Below are positions 10,601 through 17,546 of a DNA stretch of 36,991 nucleotides, one piece after another (position 1 is the stretch's first letter; the number at the start of each line of letters is the position of its first letter). Location: the NCBI GenBank assembly GCA_034180415.1, contig JAXFOK010000055.1:1-36991 (forward strand). Direction: 5' to 3'. The translations under genes were made by a program, and so were the position numbers. Under the pieces are notes generated by a model, which was not told where the DNA came from, did no database searches, and worked only from the letters and a program-made list of their open reading frames with translations. This stretch comes from CAKMMH01 sp927798255. Lineage in GTDB: Bacteria > Bdellovibrionota_C > UBA2361 > CAKMMH01.

Positions 10601-10652
10601 AATTGAAGATTTTGATTTCGATATATTGTGTGGAACTAAAAATCGTTTCTAA
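7629..10652 (+). CDS. zorD: Zorya type I effector ZorD (SNF2-family helicase/nuclease)
   Basis: 1007 aa. The first ~440 residues form the ZorD-specific N-terminal region with no familiar motif. A complete SNF2 ATPase follows. Motif I is ADDMGLGKT (about 497), motif II is DEAQ rather than DEAH (about 628-631), motif III is VTGTPVENS (about 657), and then comes LRRTKED. In the second RecA lobe are MSPIAAGVGLN and the arginine-finger motif EAQATDRVYRIGQ (about 934). In characterised type I Zorya, ZorD degrades phage DNA near the motor. The ATG overlaps the zorC stop by one base, and AAAGG precedes it. It is the last gene of the operon; no clear hairpin terminator follows. Confidence 0.93.
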   Translation: MNKIQKFFISLLNSSKDAKGYIITPSDYGTRFENPYYKSKNEKNLTNDKIKIQHVYLQMLNESGDAESYDNGFLVKNEIVCGFDENIRMLFELPKVWDGSFELKASGKTYEKGDFKLELYPIRKNGIQVLKYDLNGPFLILSNTEKYLPNLEQYKMLYAINQFHELPLSEKSEEVNLTTIYSLQQAKENGVNINMRHFENINVVKPEKIGIIVNINKDNSLELIPKFYDFDKIKPEEISNRLNEIINNNSKCIRIKNEYINQIIQFSDEQIRAIKEIINNKTIAPKDMDSFLKSPSAFLNAYLIDLDNGLSVRVHGSEEFKEAYINPTIISSNNNWFGDKENGQIIISINDIDKFIKKEKEIIKIAEDAKQAVKEGNNIIEHENLTILVNNTIEDIEKIKNKAIEHILNCKKEEKTQEKSNRKILSIDLNDDKLFSNINNNIDDESLTWKGELFLNDLLLTPYNYQIEGIRWITGHAITSSKNVMKDSKTIDGSLLADDMGLGKTFMTLASINVWQKILSLELEEKFIFKPILVVAPLSLLENWKNEVFKVFKKSIFSDIVILQSDADLKRFRTKEKHDSENNLALKIGKQYGAERLDIPRRLVLTTYNTLRTYQFSLSRVIWGFAVFDEAQAIKNPNAQCSRASKALNADFRLAVTGTPVENSLVDFWNIMDTVKPSLLDTFQKFRQDYMVPIEKEKNNQQIKIDVGKKIHDRVSNFMLRRTKEDKLSGLPKKNIYPDLNECNINLKPTMDGMQLKLYDKVIDKIIAIRNQHKFNNPPYDLRELILPSLIHLRQISLHPNLYSYHSLNPLSFNRDIALKFINESAKLNTLCKILNAVKSRNEKIIIFIINKMLQFDLAIALRAIYNLSNVPIINGDTNAISGKGFDRKSIIDEFQNKDGFGIIIMSPIAAGVGLNVVGVNNIVHLERHWNPAKEAQATDRVYRIGQVRDVNIYIPIVLHPNKVSFEANLDRLLRQKIVLKDAVIAPEEVKIEDFDFDILCGTKNRF

Positions 10653-10737
10653 TTAACAGTTAAATAATATGAAATACTCCTCTCTGCATGTTCAAAATCA
10701 TATGTTTATACAATTAATTATATGAGGAGGATTAAAT

Positions 10738-10827
10738 ATGATGACTTTAATAAATTTTGATGATTTAATTATACAAGATGACAGATTAAAACACATTTTT
10801 AATAAATTACAAAATGTACCAGTGTAA
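10738..10827 (+). CDS. Possible 29-aa small protein or truncated gene start downstream of zorD
   Basis: A near-ideal ribosome site, GAGGAGG (10724-10730), stands 7 nt before two adjacent ATG codons. The short frame reads MMTLINFDDLIIQDDRLKHI and ends in TAA at 10825. The strength of the site is unusual here: most neighbours have weaker ones. It is either a real small protein or the 5' stump of a gene whose remainder was lost when the adjacent AlbA_2 remnant was formed. No family was recognised. Confidence 0.4.
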   Translation: MMTLINFDDLIIQDDRLKHIFNKLQNVPV

Positions 10828-10879
10828 AAAATTATATATAAATTTTCTAAATTTATTATTAGTTTTTTTAGTATTCTCT

Positions 10880-11069
10880 CTATTAATCCATATTTTTTAA
10901 GTAAGACAGCACTTTCCCCCTCTTTGCAACTGTTACTTTTATGATTTTCTTTCCATCTCTTTCAATACCAAGATAGATTCCCCTCACTTTTATTTAAGAA
11001 CGCCACGACTTCTCTTTCAAAATTTGAAGTAAGTTCTCATTTATATTCTTCGAAACTATTTTCAACCAT
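10880..11069 (-). pseudogene. Decayed copy of the 5' end of the AlbA_2 gene at 1-1097
   Basis: This stretch is closely similar to about 785-1097 on the same strand. Shared blocks include TTTGCAACTGTTACTTTTAT, TTTAAGAACGCCACGACTTC and the ending TTCAACCAT. About 110 bp corresponding to roughly 880-990 is deleted, and small indels break the frame. It encodes at most a scrambled N-terminus. Its ATG side directly abuts the stop of the DUF4143 ATPase gene. It indicates an old duplication or recombination with the gene beside hsdM. Confidence 0.8.
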
Positions 11070-12275
11070 TTAAAAATCATCCATCATTAAAAAATCTATT
11101 ATGTTTAAATGTTTAATCCCATTTCGTGACATATCAAATTTATCTGTCGATATTACATATTTATCAAAATTATCATTTATAGGATTAAATGCATTAAATT
11201 CTTTTAATATTGTTTTTTCATTGTCCAATATATATGAAACTTGAATATACTTTTTCTTTCGACCTTTTTTAACAACAAAATCTATCTCACCATTATAAGT
11301 CTTCCCAACATTGACTTCGTAATCAAAGGCTAATAATTGATTATAAACTAAATTTTCAAGCCTAGCACCCAAATTTAAATTAATATCAGCTTCATTTATC
11401 TCAATCATGCTAAAATCAGTTGCATAATATTTCGAAAGACTAGAAAGAACATTTTTCCCTTTAATATCAAAACGATTAACTTTATTTATAATCAAAGACT
11501 CAAGAATATTATCGATATAATTATAAACAGTTTCTGTTGCAACATTTCTCCCTTCACTCTTTAAAAATTTTACGATGGAATTTGCAGAAAAAATATTTGA
11601 TGTATTTAGTAGTAAATATTTTAAAATACTATTTAACAAATTTATATTTTGAATATTAAATCGTTGAAAAATATCCCTAGATATAATTGATGCATAAAGA
11701 TCTTTTAAGTATATTAGCGTTTCTGATTCACTGTTAAAATTAAATCTTTGTGGCATTCCACCAAATTTTAAATAATCTTCAAATAAATCTTTGTCTTGAA
11801 ATTTTCCTTTTTGCTTTGAATATTCTACATATTCTTTATATGTAAATGGCATTATTTTAAACTGGACAAATCGTCCTGAAAGTAATGTTGAAATATCACT
11901 TGAAAGCAATTTACCATTTGAACCTGTAATAAAAATACTTGAATCAAAATCTACTCTAAATGAATTAATAGCCTTTTCAAAATTCTTTACATTTTGCACT
12001 TCATCAAAAAATAAATACATCTTTTTGTTTTTAACGATTTTACTTTTTACATAATTATATAAATCTATCTCATCTTTTATATTTGAATATTCTAGGCTTT
12101 CAAAATTAACATATATAATTTGTTCATTAGAAACATCAGTGTTATCCTGTATCTCACTAATTATTTCATTAAGGATAACTGATTTTCCAACACGACGCAT
12201 ACCTAATAGTACCTTTATTAGGTCTGATTCATAAAATGGCCTTATTTTTTTTAAATAAATTTCTCTTTTTAACAT
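11070..12275 (-). CDS. AAA_14 / DUF4143 family ATPase
   Basis: 401 aa, the usual length for this family. Walker A is GMRRVGKS at residues 25-32 and Walker B is LFFDEVQNV with Asp91-Glu92; sensor-like ITGSNGKLL and SGRF follow. The DUF4143 C-terminal domain (about 200-401) ends in a restriction-endonuclease-like pattern GEIDFVV...YIQVSY. Family members are solo ATPases of unclear function, abundant in anaerobic bacteria and archaea and sometimes linked to toxin-like or defence roles. The start ATG has no recognisable ribosome site. It stands alone, between a pseudogene and a repeat-rich region. Confidence 0.9.
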   Translation of the reverse strand: MLKREIYLKKIRPFYESDLIKVLLGMRRVGKSVILNEIISEIQDNTDVSNEQIIYVNFESLEYSNIKDEIDLYNYVKSKIVKNKKMYLFFDEVQNVKNFEKAINSFRVDFDSSIFITGSNGKLLSSDISTLLSGRFVQFKIMPFTYKEYVEYSKQKGKFQDKDLFEDYLKFGGMPQRFNFNSESETLIYLKDLYASIISRDIFQRFNIQNINLLNSILKYLLLNTSNIFSANSIVKFLKSEGRNVATETVYNYIDNILESLIINKVNRFDIKGKNVLSSLSKYYATDFSMIEINEADINLNLGARLENLVYNQLLAFDYEVNVGKTYNGEIDFVVKKGRKKKYIQVSYILDNEKTILKEFNAFNPINDNFDKYVISTDKFDMSRNGIKHLNIIDFLMMDDF

Positions 12276-12292
12276 ATATTATTAGATTACTA

Positions 12293-12386
12293 TTTAACTT
12301 TTTTCGTTGCAAGTGTAAAAACTTTTAAAATTTTTAAGTTTTTTCGTTTGAGAAGTAAAAACTTTAAATTTTCTAAAGTTTTTTAA
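12293..12386. repeat. Tandem imperfect ~44-bp repeat with AAAAACTT/AAGTTTTT palindromes
   Basis: Two successive units carry TTTTTTCGTT followed by AAGTGTAAAAACTTTT or GAAGTAAAAACTTTA. Each has an AAAAACTT arm answered by AAGTTTTT (12317-12324 with 12336-12343, and 12357-12365 with 12375-12383). The array lies immediately upstream of the DUF4143 ATPase start. It could be an operator array or hairpin signals for that gene, or simply remnant repeat DNA. Confidence 0.5.
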
Positions 12387-12439
12387 GTTCTATTAATAGG
12401 GATAACCACATTTCTTTTCCCTAAAAATTTTCCAAAATT

Positions 12440-12790
12440 TTATATTCTTCACCTTAGTTTTCACATCAGTTTACACCTTAGTTTTTTCATAATTATCTAA
12501 TAATTTCATGGTATTATAAAAAATTTACTAGGGTTATAAATACAATTCTTAATCCTAGTTAACCCTAGTCTTAACCCTAGTTTTTTTAAATTATTTAATA
12601 AATTCAGTCTGTTAAAATGATTGACTAGGGTGATAGTTTTTTAATTTTTTCACCTTAGTTTTTTCTTGATTATCTAACAATTTCACTCTATTACCAGCAT
12701 TTACTAGGGTGATAATTTCTCCATTCTTAACCCTAGTTACACCCTAGTTTTCACCCTAGTTTTTCACCCTAAAATTTTTATATTATCCTA
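12440..12790. repeat. Cluster of CCCTAG(TTTT)/CACCTTAGTTTT motifs in two imperfect ~115-bp direct repeats
   Basis: Unit 1 (about 12472-12588) and unit 2 (about 12651-12775) share the same order. CACCTTAGTTTTTTC is followed by an ATTATCTAAYAATTTCA block, then the inverse motif TTTACTAGGG, then several ACCCTAGTT copies. A further CACCTTAGTTTTCAC copy precedes unit 1. Similar motifs occur singly at about 2900-3060 in front of zorA. No open reading frame crosses the region. Function unknown. Confidence 0.7.
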
Positions 12791-12879
12791 TAATTTTAAA
12801 TTATTATATGAATTTACTAGAATGAAAAAATTTATATAAATTTTATAAATTCATTATTATTTTTCTTAATAATCTCTGG

Positions 12880-12920
12880 ATAGTGTCTATACAGTGTCTT
12901 ATTAGTGTCTTAGTAGTCTC
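12880..12920. repeat. Short tandem repeat, AGTGTCT with ~11-bp period
   Basis: Three clear copies (TAGTGTCTAT, ACAGTGTCTT, ATTAGTGTCT) and a partial fourth (TAGTAGTCTC) follow each other. The periodicity is about one helical turn, which is compatible with a protein-binding array but could also be slippage. It lies in the gene-free region between the DUF4143 ATPase and the small cysteine-rich ORF. Confidence 0.45.
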
Positions 12921-13173
12921 ACGTTAGTATCGAAATCGTGGCATTTTAGTAAACTTATAATATACCACAAGACCTCATTAATTGGCACATACGCCATATT
13001 ACTATCTTATTACATTTATTAAATTTTTATCCTTAATTAATGAATTTGGCTAGTTTTTTTAAGCCACTTATTAAAACTGCTTATAAATTTATCTCCTTCC
13101 CTTCAATATTTTGAAGCATATTTAGAAATTCTAGAATGTAAAAAATTTCTAATGTATTTTCAAATTCAAAAAT

Positions 13174-13320
13174 TTACTCTCCTATTTTATCTCCTTTATT
13201 ACCATTTCCATCTTCATCTTTCACATATTGCAGTTTTGCCTTTGTGATGCCATCTAAGTAAATTTTTATGAAGTCGTTTTCCATTGAGATTGGAATATAG
13301 CCATTTGAAAAATTTAGGGA
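13174..13320 (-). pseudogene. C-terminal coding remnant of an unrecognised protein
   Basis: On the minus strand a 48-codon frame runs from just after a stop at 13321-13323 to TAA at 13174-13176. It reads like real protein (GYIPISMENDFIKIYLDG, then an acidic Gly/Lys tail) and differs in character from the surrounding T-rich DNA. It has no usable start, so it is probably the 3' stump of a deleted gene. Family not recognised. Confidence 0.3.
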
Positions 13321-13327
13321 TTATTCA

Positions 13328-13516
13328 ATGATAGGATGTTATGGTTGTGTAATGAAAAATAAGTGTCAACGTTGCATTCCACAAAGTTTTTTATGGTTCA
13401 ATGATGTAACTGCGCCACCACCAGTTTGTATAGAAAATGGAAAGAATTTAGAACTAACAGATTTGCTTAATTATAAAAAGTTGTTAGATGAAAAATTGAA
13501 TGAAAATCAAAATTAA
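13328..13516 (+). CDS. Small cysteine-rich protein, possibly the end of a radical-SAM/SPASM maturase
   Basis: 62 aa with cysteines in the pattern GCYGCVMKNKCQRCIPQ and another Cys near residue 35. Clustered cysteines followed by a CIPQS-like string recall the auxiliary Fe-S (SPASM-type) C-terminal part of radical-SAM peptide maturases. This is only a resemblance, and no CxxxCxxC radical-SAM core is present. It is either a remnant or a small metal-binding protein. GGG about 9 nt before ATG is a poor ribosome site. The next small frame begins 14 nt downstream, and the RNA methyltransferase gene follows in the same direction. Confidence 0.45.
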   Translation: MIGCYGCVMKNKCQRCIPQSFLWFNDVTAPPPVCIENGKNLELTDLLNYKKLLDEKLNENQN

Positions 13517-13529
13517 TGAGTGAGTTTTT

Positions 13530-13820
13530 ATGAATAAATTATGTTATTTAAAGAATGGTTTATTGTACAGAAAAGAAAAAGACTTTATATTACTATGTGA
13601 TTGTATTAATTTATTAGACTACGAGTTGCCTTTAGAATCTTATTCCCTTTTAAAGAATTTAACATTAGGCTGTGATATATCAACTATCAAAAATTAAGTG
13701 TTACTAAATATAATTTCTGATTTTAAAGATATGCATTGGTTAAGTTTCAAAAAAGAGGAGAAGGTTTTAAAATATCAATCAGATATAAGTCTTTCATATG
13801 ACGAAAAGGAGTTTTTTTAA
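13530..13820 (+). pseudogene. Small protein gene interrupted by an in-frame TAA (PqqD/RRE-like size)
   Basis: ATG at 13530 (GAGTGAG upstream) opens a 55-codon frame (MNKLCYLKNGLLYRKEKD...) that stops at TAA 13695-13697. The same frame then continues without interruption for 40 more codons of protein-like sequence (VLLNIISDFKDMHWLSFKKE...) to TAA at 13818. It is best read as one ~96-residue gene with a nonsense mutation. The length and helical make-up resemble small peptide-recognition (PqqD/RRE) proteins, and its cysteine-rich neighbour could fit that, but no diagnostic motif proves it. The first 55 residues may still be made. Confidence 0.4.
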
Positions 13821-13862
13821 TTATTTTTGTTGTTTAACTTTAATATAATAGAAGGATTATTT

Positions 13863-14915
13863 ATGATGCATTACATTGTTACATTTATGCCATATTTTAA
13901 AAAAATCGTTATTAAAGAATTAAAGAAAATAGATGAAAACTTAAATATTATAACTGAATTTACACCTGAAATTATACTTATTGAAACTTCAAAAACGCAG
14001 AAAGATTTTACTAATGATTTATTAGAATCAAATCCAATTTTTATTAAACATATAGCCCCTGCGAGTAAAATAATACCATCATTAAAAACAAAAGATGAAG
14101 TAAAAAAGTTGCTTCCTAATATCGTAGAAGAATTAGTAAGTATAGATAAAGGGACTTTATTTTCTGTACAAACAAGAATAGTTGTGGGAAAAAGCTTTGG
14201 GTTGGATTATAATTCAAAAGATATTGAAGTAATTTTAGGTGAGCATTTTTGCGAAGATGAAAAAAGAGGTGAACCTTTTTTTTCTGATAAAGAATTGCTA
14301 AATAATGATGATGTTAATATAATTTCTGTTTTTATAACTCCCCAAAATACATATCTTGGATTTTCAAAAGCAAAAGAAAACTTAAATTTTCATGATAATG
14401 AGGCTAGAATTTGTTCACATAAAGGGAAAAGAGAGGTATCTCGTGCAGAAAACAAATTAAAGGAAGCTATTTCTAAGTTTTCATTAAAGCTAGAAGGTGG
14501 AAAGGCATTAGATATTGGAGCAGCGCCTGGCGGATGGACAAAAGTTTTAGTTGATAATGGGTATTTTGTAATAGCAGTGGATCCTGCGGAGCTATTTGAT
14601 AATGTCAAATGCTTAAAAGAAGTTACTCATTTAAAATCTAAAATTGAAGATTTAAAATTTGAAAATGAATTTGATATCATCGTAAATGATATGAATTTGG
14701 AGCCAGCTGATTCTGCAAGAGTAATGGTAAATTTACATAAAAGCCTAAAGGAAAATGCAAAATGTGTTTTAACTGTAAAACTTCCATTTAATCCAGAGAA
14801 AGGAATTTTAGAGGCAAAAGAAGTTTTAAAGGATTATTATGAGATTCTTAATATAAAAAATTTATTTCATAATAGACAAGAAGTAACCATGCTTCTTAAG
14901 AAGAAAAATGTTTAG
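13863..14915 (+). CDS. THUMP + FtsJ-fold RNA 2'-O-methyltransferase (RlmM-like)
   Basis: 350 aa from ATG 13863, chosen because AAGGA sits 6 nt upstream; an in-frame ATG at 13827 lacks a ribosome site. An N-terminal THUMP-like RNA-binding part occupies about 85-185 (LFSVQTRI, SKDIEVILGEHF, ISVFITPQNTYLGF). It is followed by a Rossmann methyltransferase with SAM motif LDIGAAPGGW (216-225), VNDMN carrying the motif-IV aspartate, and TVKLPF carrying the late catalytic lysine. SRAENKL supplies the first lysine of the K-D-K tetrad. This order is that of RlmM, which 2'-O-methylates C2498 of 23S rRNA in E. coli; the actual target here is inferred. It is one of the few genes in the middle region that is clearly intact. 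Confidence 0.85.
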   Translation: MMHYIVTFMPYFKKIVIKELKKIDENLNIITEFTPEIILIETSKTQKDFTNDLLESNPIFIKHIAPASKIIPSLKTKDEVKKLLPNIVEELVSIDKGTLFSVQTRIVVGKSFGLDYNSKDIEVILGEHFCEDEKRGEPFFSDKELLNNDDVNIISVFITPQNTYLGFSKAKENLNFHDNEARICSHKGKREVSRAENKLKEAISKFSLKLEGGKALDIGAAPGGWTKVLVDNGYFVIAVDPAELFDNVKCLKEVTHLKSKIEDLKFENEFDIIVNDMNLEPADSARVMVNLHKSLKENAKCVLTVKLPFNPEKGILEAKEVLKDYYEILNIKNLFHNRQEVTMLLKKKNV

Positions 14916-14920
14916 TTACC

Positions 14921-14960
14921 AAAAACTTTTTGTTGACAATATGTAACAAAATATTGTGTA
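14921..14960. terminator. Possible bidirectional terminator between the methyltransferase and the PLD remnant
   Basis: Just after the methyltransferase stop, CAAAAA-c-TTTTTG is followed by ACAATAT...ATATTGT, a 7-bp perfect inverted repeat with an 8-nt loop. It lies between convergent genes. The hairpins are AT-only and weak, so function is uncertain. Confidence 0.35.
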
Positions 14961-14963
14961 CAT

Positions 14964-15389
14964 TTATATCACACTCTTTATAAGCTTCCCTGCGACACTT
15001 CCTGTCACAATTCTCATCACACTTTCTTTTGATGTTTCAAAAGATAAGAAATTTATACTTCCATACCAAACTATTTTTTCATCAATGATTGCAAATTTTT
15101 GATGAATAAATTCTTTAGAAATTACATTTACATTGTTATTTTGTAAAATTGTAACTCCATTAGGGACATCCATTTCTGTCTTAACAAAAAATGAATCATG
15201 TGGACGAGTAACAATAGTTACATTAACTTTACTAAAATTTTCTAAAATCCCATCTATTAACCACTTAACCTTTCTTGTCTTTACAAATGGACTAACTATA
15301 AAAATACTTTTCTTAGCATTCTTAACGTCTTCTAAAAATGGATCAATAAAGGATGCTTCATCATAAATTATATCACCTGACTTCGCCAC
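14964..15389 (-). pseudogene. C-terminal remnant of a helicase with phospholipase-D-like nuclease tail
   Basis: About 141 codons of PLD-superfamily sequence. IIYDEASFIDPFLEDVKNA and SIFIVSPFV start the domain, and one HxK motif is present in HQKFAIID followed by WYGSINFLSF. These strings are typical of the C-terminus of large AAA-type helicases carrying a PLD tail, not of a free-standing enzyme. The frame continues upstream without a start codon or ribosome site (…LLSSIFKRVAKSGD) until it meets the insertion-sequence end. The helicase body is therefore missing, and the fragment is almost certainly non-functional. The GTG at 15389 is not a convincing start. Confidence 0.7.
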
Positions 15390-17122
15390 CCTTTTAAAAA
15401 TCGAAGAAAGAAGTTTGTAACTATGTGAAAAAGTTAAATAAAAATTATAAGTAAAAATAAAAGTGGGTGCCTCTCTATGAAAATGAGGTAAAAAAAGAAA
15501 AAAGATGCTAATTTATAAAGCATGTATATAAGAGAAAAGAAAAATGCGAGTGGAACGATTACAATCCAAGTGATAGAAAAGCGTAGGAGGCAAAATATTA
15601 TTTTAAAGACGCTAGGTGTAGGAAGAAGAGAAGAAGAAATTGAATTATTAAAATCACGAGCCAAAGACTATATAAGGACACTAGAAAGAGAAAGAAACAA
15701 AGAATAGTTACAATTTTCATTTATGCCCGAAGCAAGAGATGGAGAGGTAATAGAAGAATTTTTAAAACGAGAAAGATGCGAAATTAGAGCAGTTGGACCT
15801 GAATTAATATTAGGTAAAATATTTGATGAGATAGGGTTAAACGAGATAGAAGAAGAATTATTTAAAGACATAGTGTGTGTCGAATAGTATACCCTACGAG
15901 TAAATTAAAGATGATAAAATATTTATGGATGTATAAGCATAAAAAGATAAGTGCGACTAGTATATATCGATTTTTGGGATAAATTTTATAAAAACTATCA
16001 AGAACAAGTACAGCGAATAATATATGAGCATAGTCTAAGGATTGTGAAAAAATTACAAGTTGTATTTTATGATATGACTACATTGTATTTTGAAACAGAA
16101 GATGAGGATGATTTAAGGAAAATAGGATTTTCAAAAGATGGAAAATTTCAATGTTCACAAATAATGTTAGGCTTACTAGTGACAGAACAATGATACCCGA
16201 TAACATATGATATATTTGAAGGTAATACATGGGAGGGGCATACGCTATTAGAAGTGATAGAAAGAGCGGAAAAACGCTTTAAAATAAGTAAGCCGATAAT
16301 AGTAGCGGATAGTGGTTTGTTATCTCAATCAAACATAATAATGCTATCAGAATTAGGATATGAGTTTATAATAGGTGCGAGAATACGAAACGAAAGTGAT
16401 ATAATAAAAAAAGAAATCCAGAATAAATTACAAGAAATAAAAAACAATAATCATGCAGAAGTCGTAAAAGTAGTAAAAGACAAAGAATTTAGGTTAATTG
16501 TTGGATATTCTGAGGATAGAGTGAAACATGATGTATATAGAAGAAATAAAGGAGTGGCGAAATTAAGGAAAAAGCATAATGCAGGATACCTAACCAAAAA
16601 AGATATATGTAATAAAGGGTATAATAAATTTTTATCGTTAAATTGTAATCAAATTGAAGTAACGATAGATGAAAATAAAATCATTCAAAATGAGATGTGG
16701 GAGGGATTAAAAGGTTACATGACAAATTCAAAAATGACTAGTGAAGAAATACAATCAAATTATTCTCATTTATGGCAAATTGAAAAAGCATTTCGAATAT
16801 CAAAAACTGATTTAAGAATTAGACCGATATATCACAGAAAAAAGAATAGAATAGAGGCTCATATTTGTATTGTATTTGCGACCTATGCTGTTTTTAAAGA
16901 ACTTGAAATAAAATTAAAAAATTCAAAATTAAATATATCTGTTAATGATGCAGTAGAATATTTAAAAAATATGTACCAAGTAAGTTTTTATATCCCTGAA
17001 GTAGCAAGAAAAGTTACCACATGGAATTCTTTAACACCTGAACAAGAACAATTAATTCGACTTTTTAATTAATCATTTTATATCATTAAAAATCTTGGGT
17101 GCCTCGATGGCGAAGTCAGGCG
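15374..17122 (+). mobile_element. Degenerate IS1634-family insertion sequence (boundaries tentative)
   Basis: A broken IS1634-type transposase occupies 15522-17072. Candidate ends are a 16-bp inverted repeat, CACCTGACTTCGCCAC (15374-15389) against the reverse complement of 17107-17122 (14 of 16 matching). Inside these lies a direct repeat TGGGTGCCTC at 15464-15473 and 17096-17105, which could instead be a target-site duplication of a shorter element. Both sides of the element are gene fragments (a PLD-helicase tail and a LOG gene tail), so it sits at a rearrangement point. No clean flanking duplication was found. Confidence 0.6.
15522..17072 (+). pseudogene. IS1634-family transposase, interrupted by stops and frameshifts
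   Basis: The reading starts MYIREKKNASGTITIQVIEK, the typical IS1634 N-terminus, and keeps the family order. First catalytic Asp in VFYDMTTLYFE, second in IVADSGLLS, and the Glu in LWQIEKAFRISKTDLRIRP. Interruptions are a TAG at 15705-15707, a +1 shift near 15885 (RIVYPTSKLKMIKYLW continues in the shifted frame), a return shift near 15970, and a TGA at 16191-16193 where the family normally has Gly before YPI. All catalytic residues survive but no full-length protein can be made. The DDE enzyme would normally catalyse cut-and-paste movement of the element. Confidence 0.9.
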
Positions 17123-17135
17123 TTATTATCGATAA

Positions 17136-17459
17136 GCGACATCAGAAGGAGATAGAATAGAAAAGTTTTGCAAAGTTTCAAGTACATTTATTTTATTTCC
17201 TGGCGGAACAACAACTATGCAAGAAGCGACTACTTTAATTCAGCATAATAAATATTCTCAGGAAGAAAAACTTTTAACAATAATTCTTTTTGGAAAAGAA
17301 TATTGGAAAGGATTAACTTTGCAATATGAAAAATTATTTGAAATGGAATTATTGTCAGAAAACCCTATTGGGAATTTATTTTTTCTTGCAAATTCAAAAG
17401 AAGATGTGATGAATGTAATTTTAAAAAGCTATCTTAAGTTTATTCATGGTAAAAACTAA
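17136..17459 (+). pseudogene. 3' remnant of a LOG-family (lysine-decarboxylase-like) gene
   Basis: The frame opens after a stop at 17133-17135, next to the insertion-sequence end. It reads CKVSSTFILFPGGTTTMQEA and then a helical C-terminus (LLTIILFGKEYWKGL, ending IHGKN). PGG-x-x-T-x-x-E is the nucleotide-binding signature of LOG-type Rossmann proteins, many of which release cytokinin-like bases from nucleoside monophosphates. About 107 codons remain, roughly the C-terminal half. The start and the N-terminal GG(S/G) motif are lost. The in-frame ATG at 17217 has no ribosome site. Confidence 0.65.
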
Positions 17460-17546
17460 ATTCCGATAATTTTCAATATGCAATTCATCTATTTCTCAAA
17501 AATTGCCTCTATAGTTTCAATTTATATTTCTTAAACATCAATTAAA

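Larger units (their letters stand above)
12276..13327. other. Long non-coding, repeat-rich stretch
   Basis: Besides the two repeat arrays listed separately, it holds a short tandem of AGTGTCT units with an 11-bp period (12880-12920) and a short minus-strand coding remnant at its right end. No intact gene, tRNA or rRNA was seen. The composition is extremely A/T-rich, with long T-runs. Confidence 0.6.

Noticed and set aside
12440..12790. Telomere-like CCCTAA/TTAGGG or CRISPR array
   Set aside because: The motif is CCCTAG with irregular spacing and both orientations. There are no equal-length spacers between identical repeats and no cas genes.
15434..15664. Minus-strand ORF with hydrophobic segments
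   Set aside because: It is antisense to the transposase start and the insertion-sequence end; its hydrophobicity comes from the complement of A-rich codons.
16191..16193. TGA read as tryptophan (Mollicutes code 4)
   Set aside because: The family normally has Gly here (GGA to TGA is one change). sspD ends with TGA, the long intact genes encode Trp with TGG, and the same transposase also has a TAG and two frameshifts.
17460..17546. Terminator between the LOG remnant and the end of the phosphorothioation operon
   Set aside because: No convincing hairpin with a T-tract was found in this short convergent gap.
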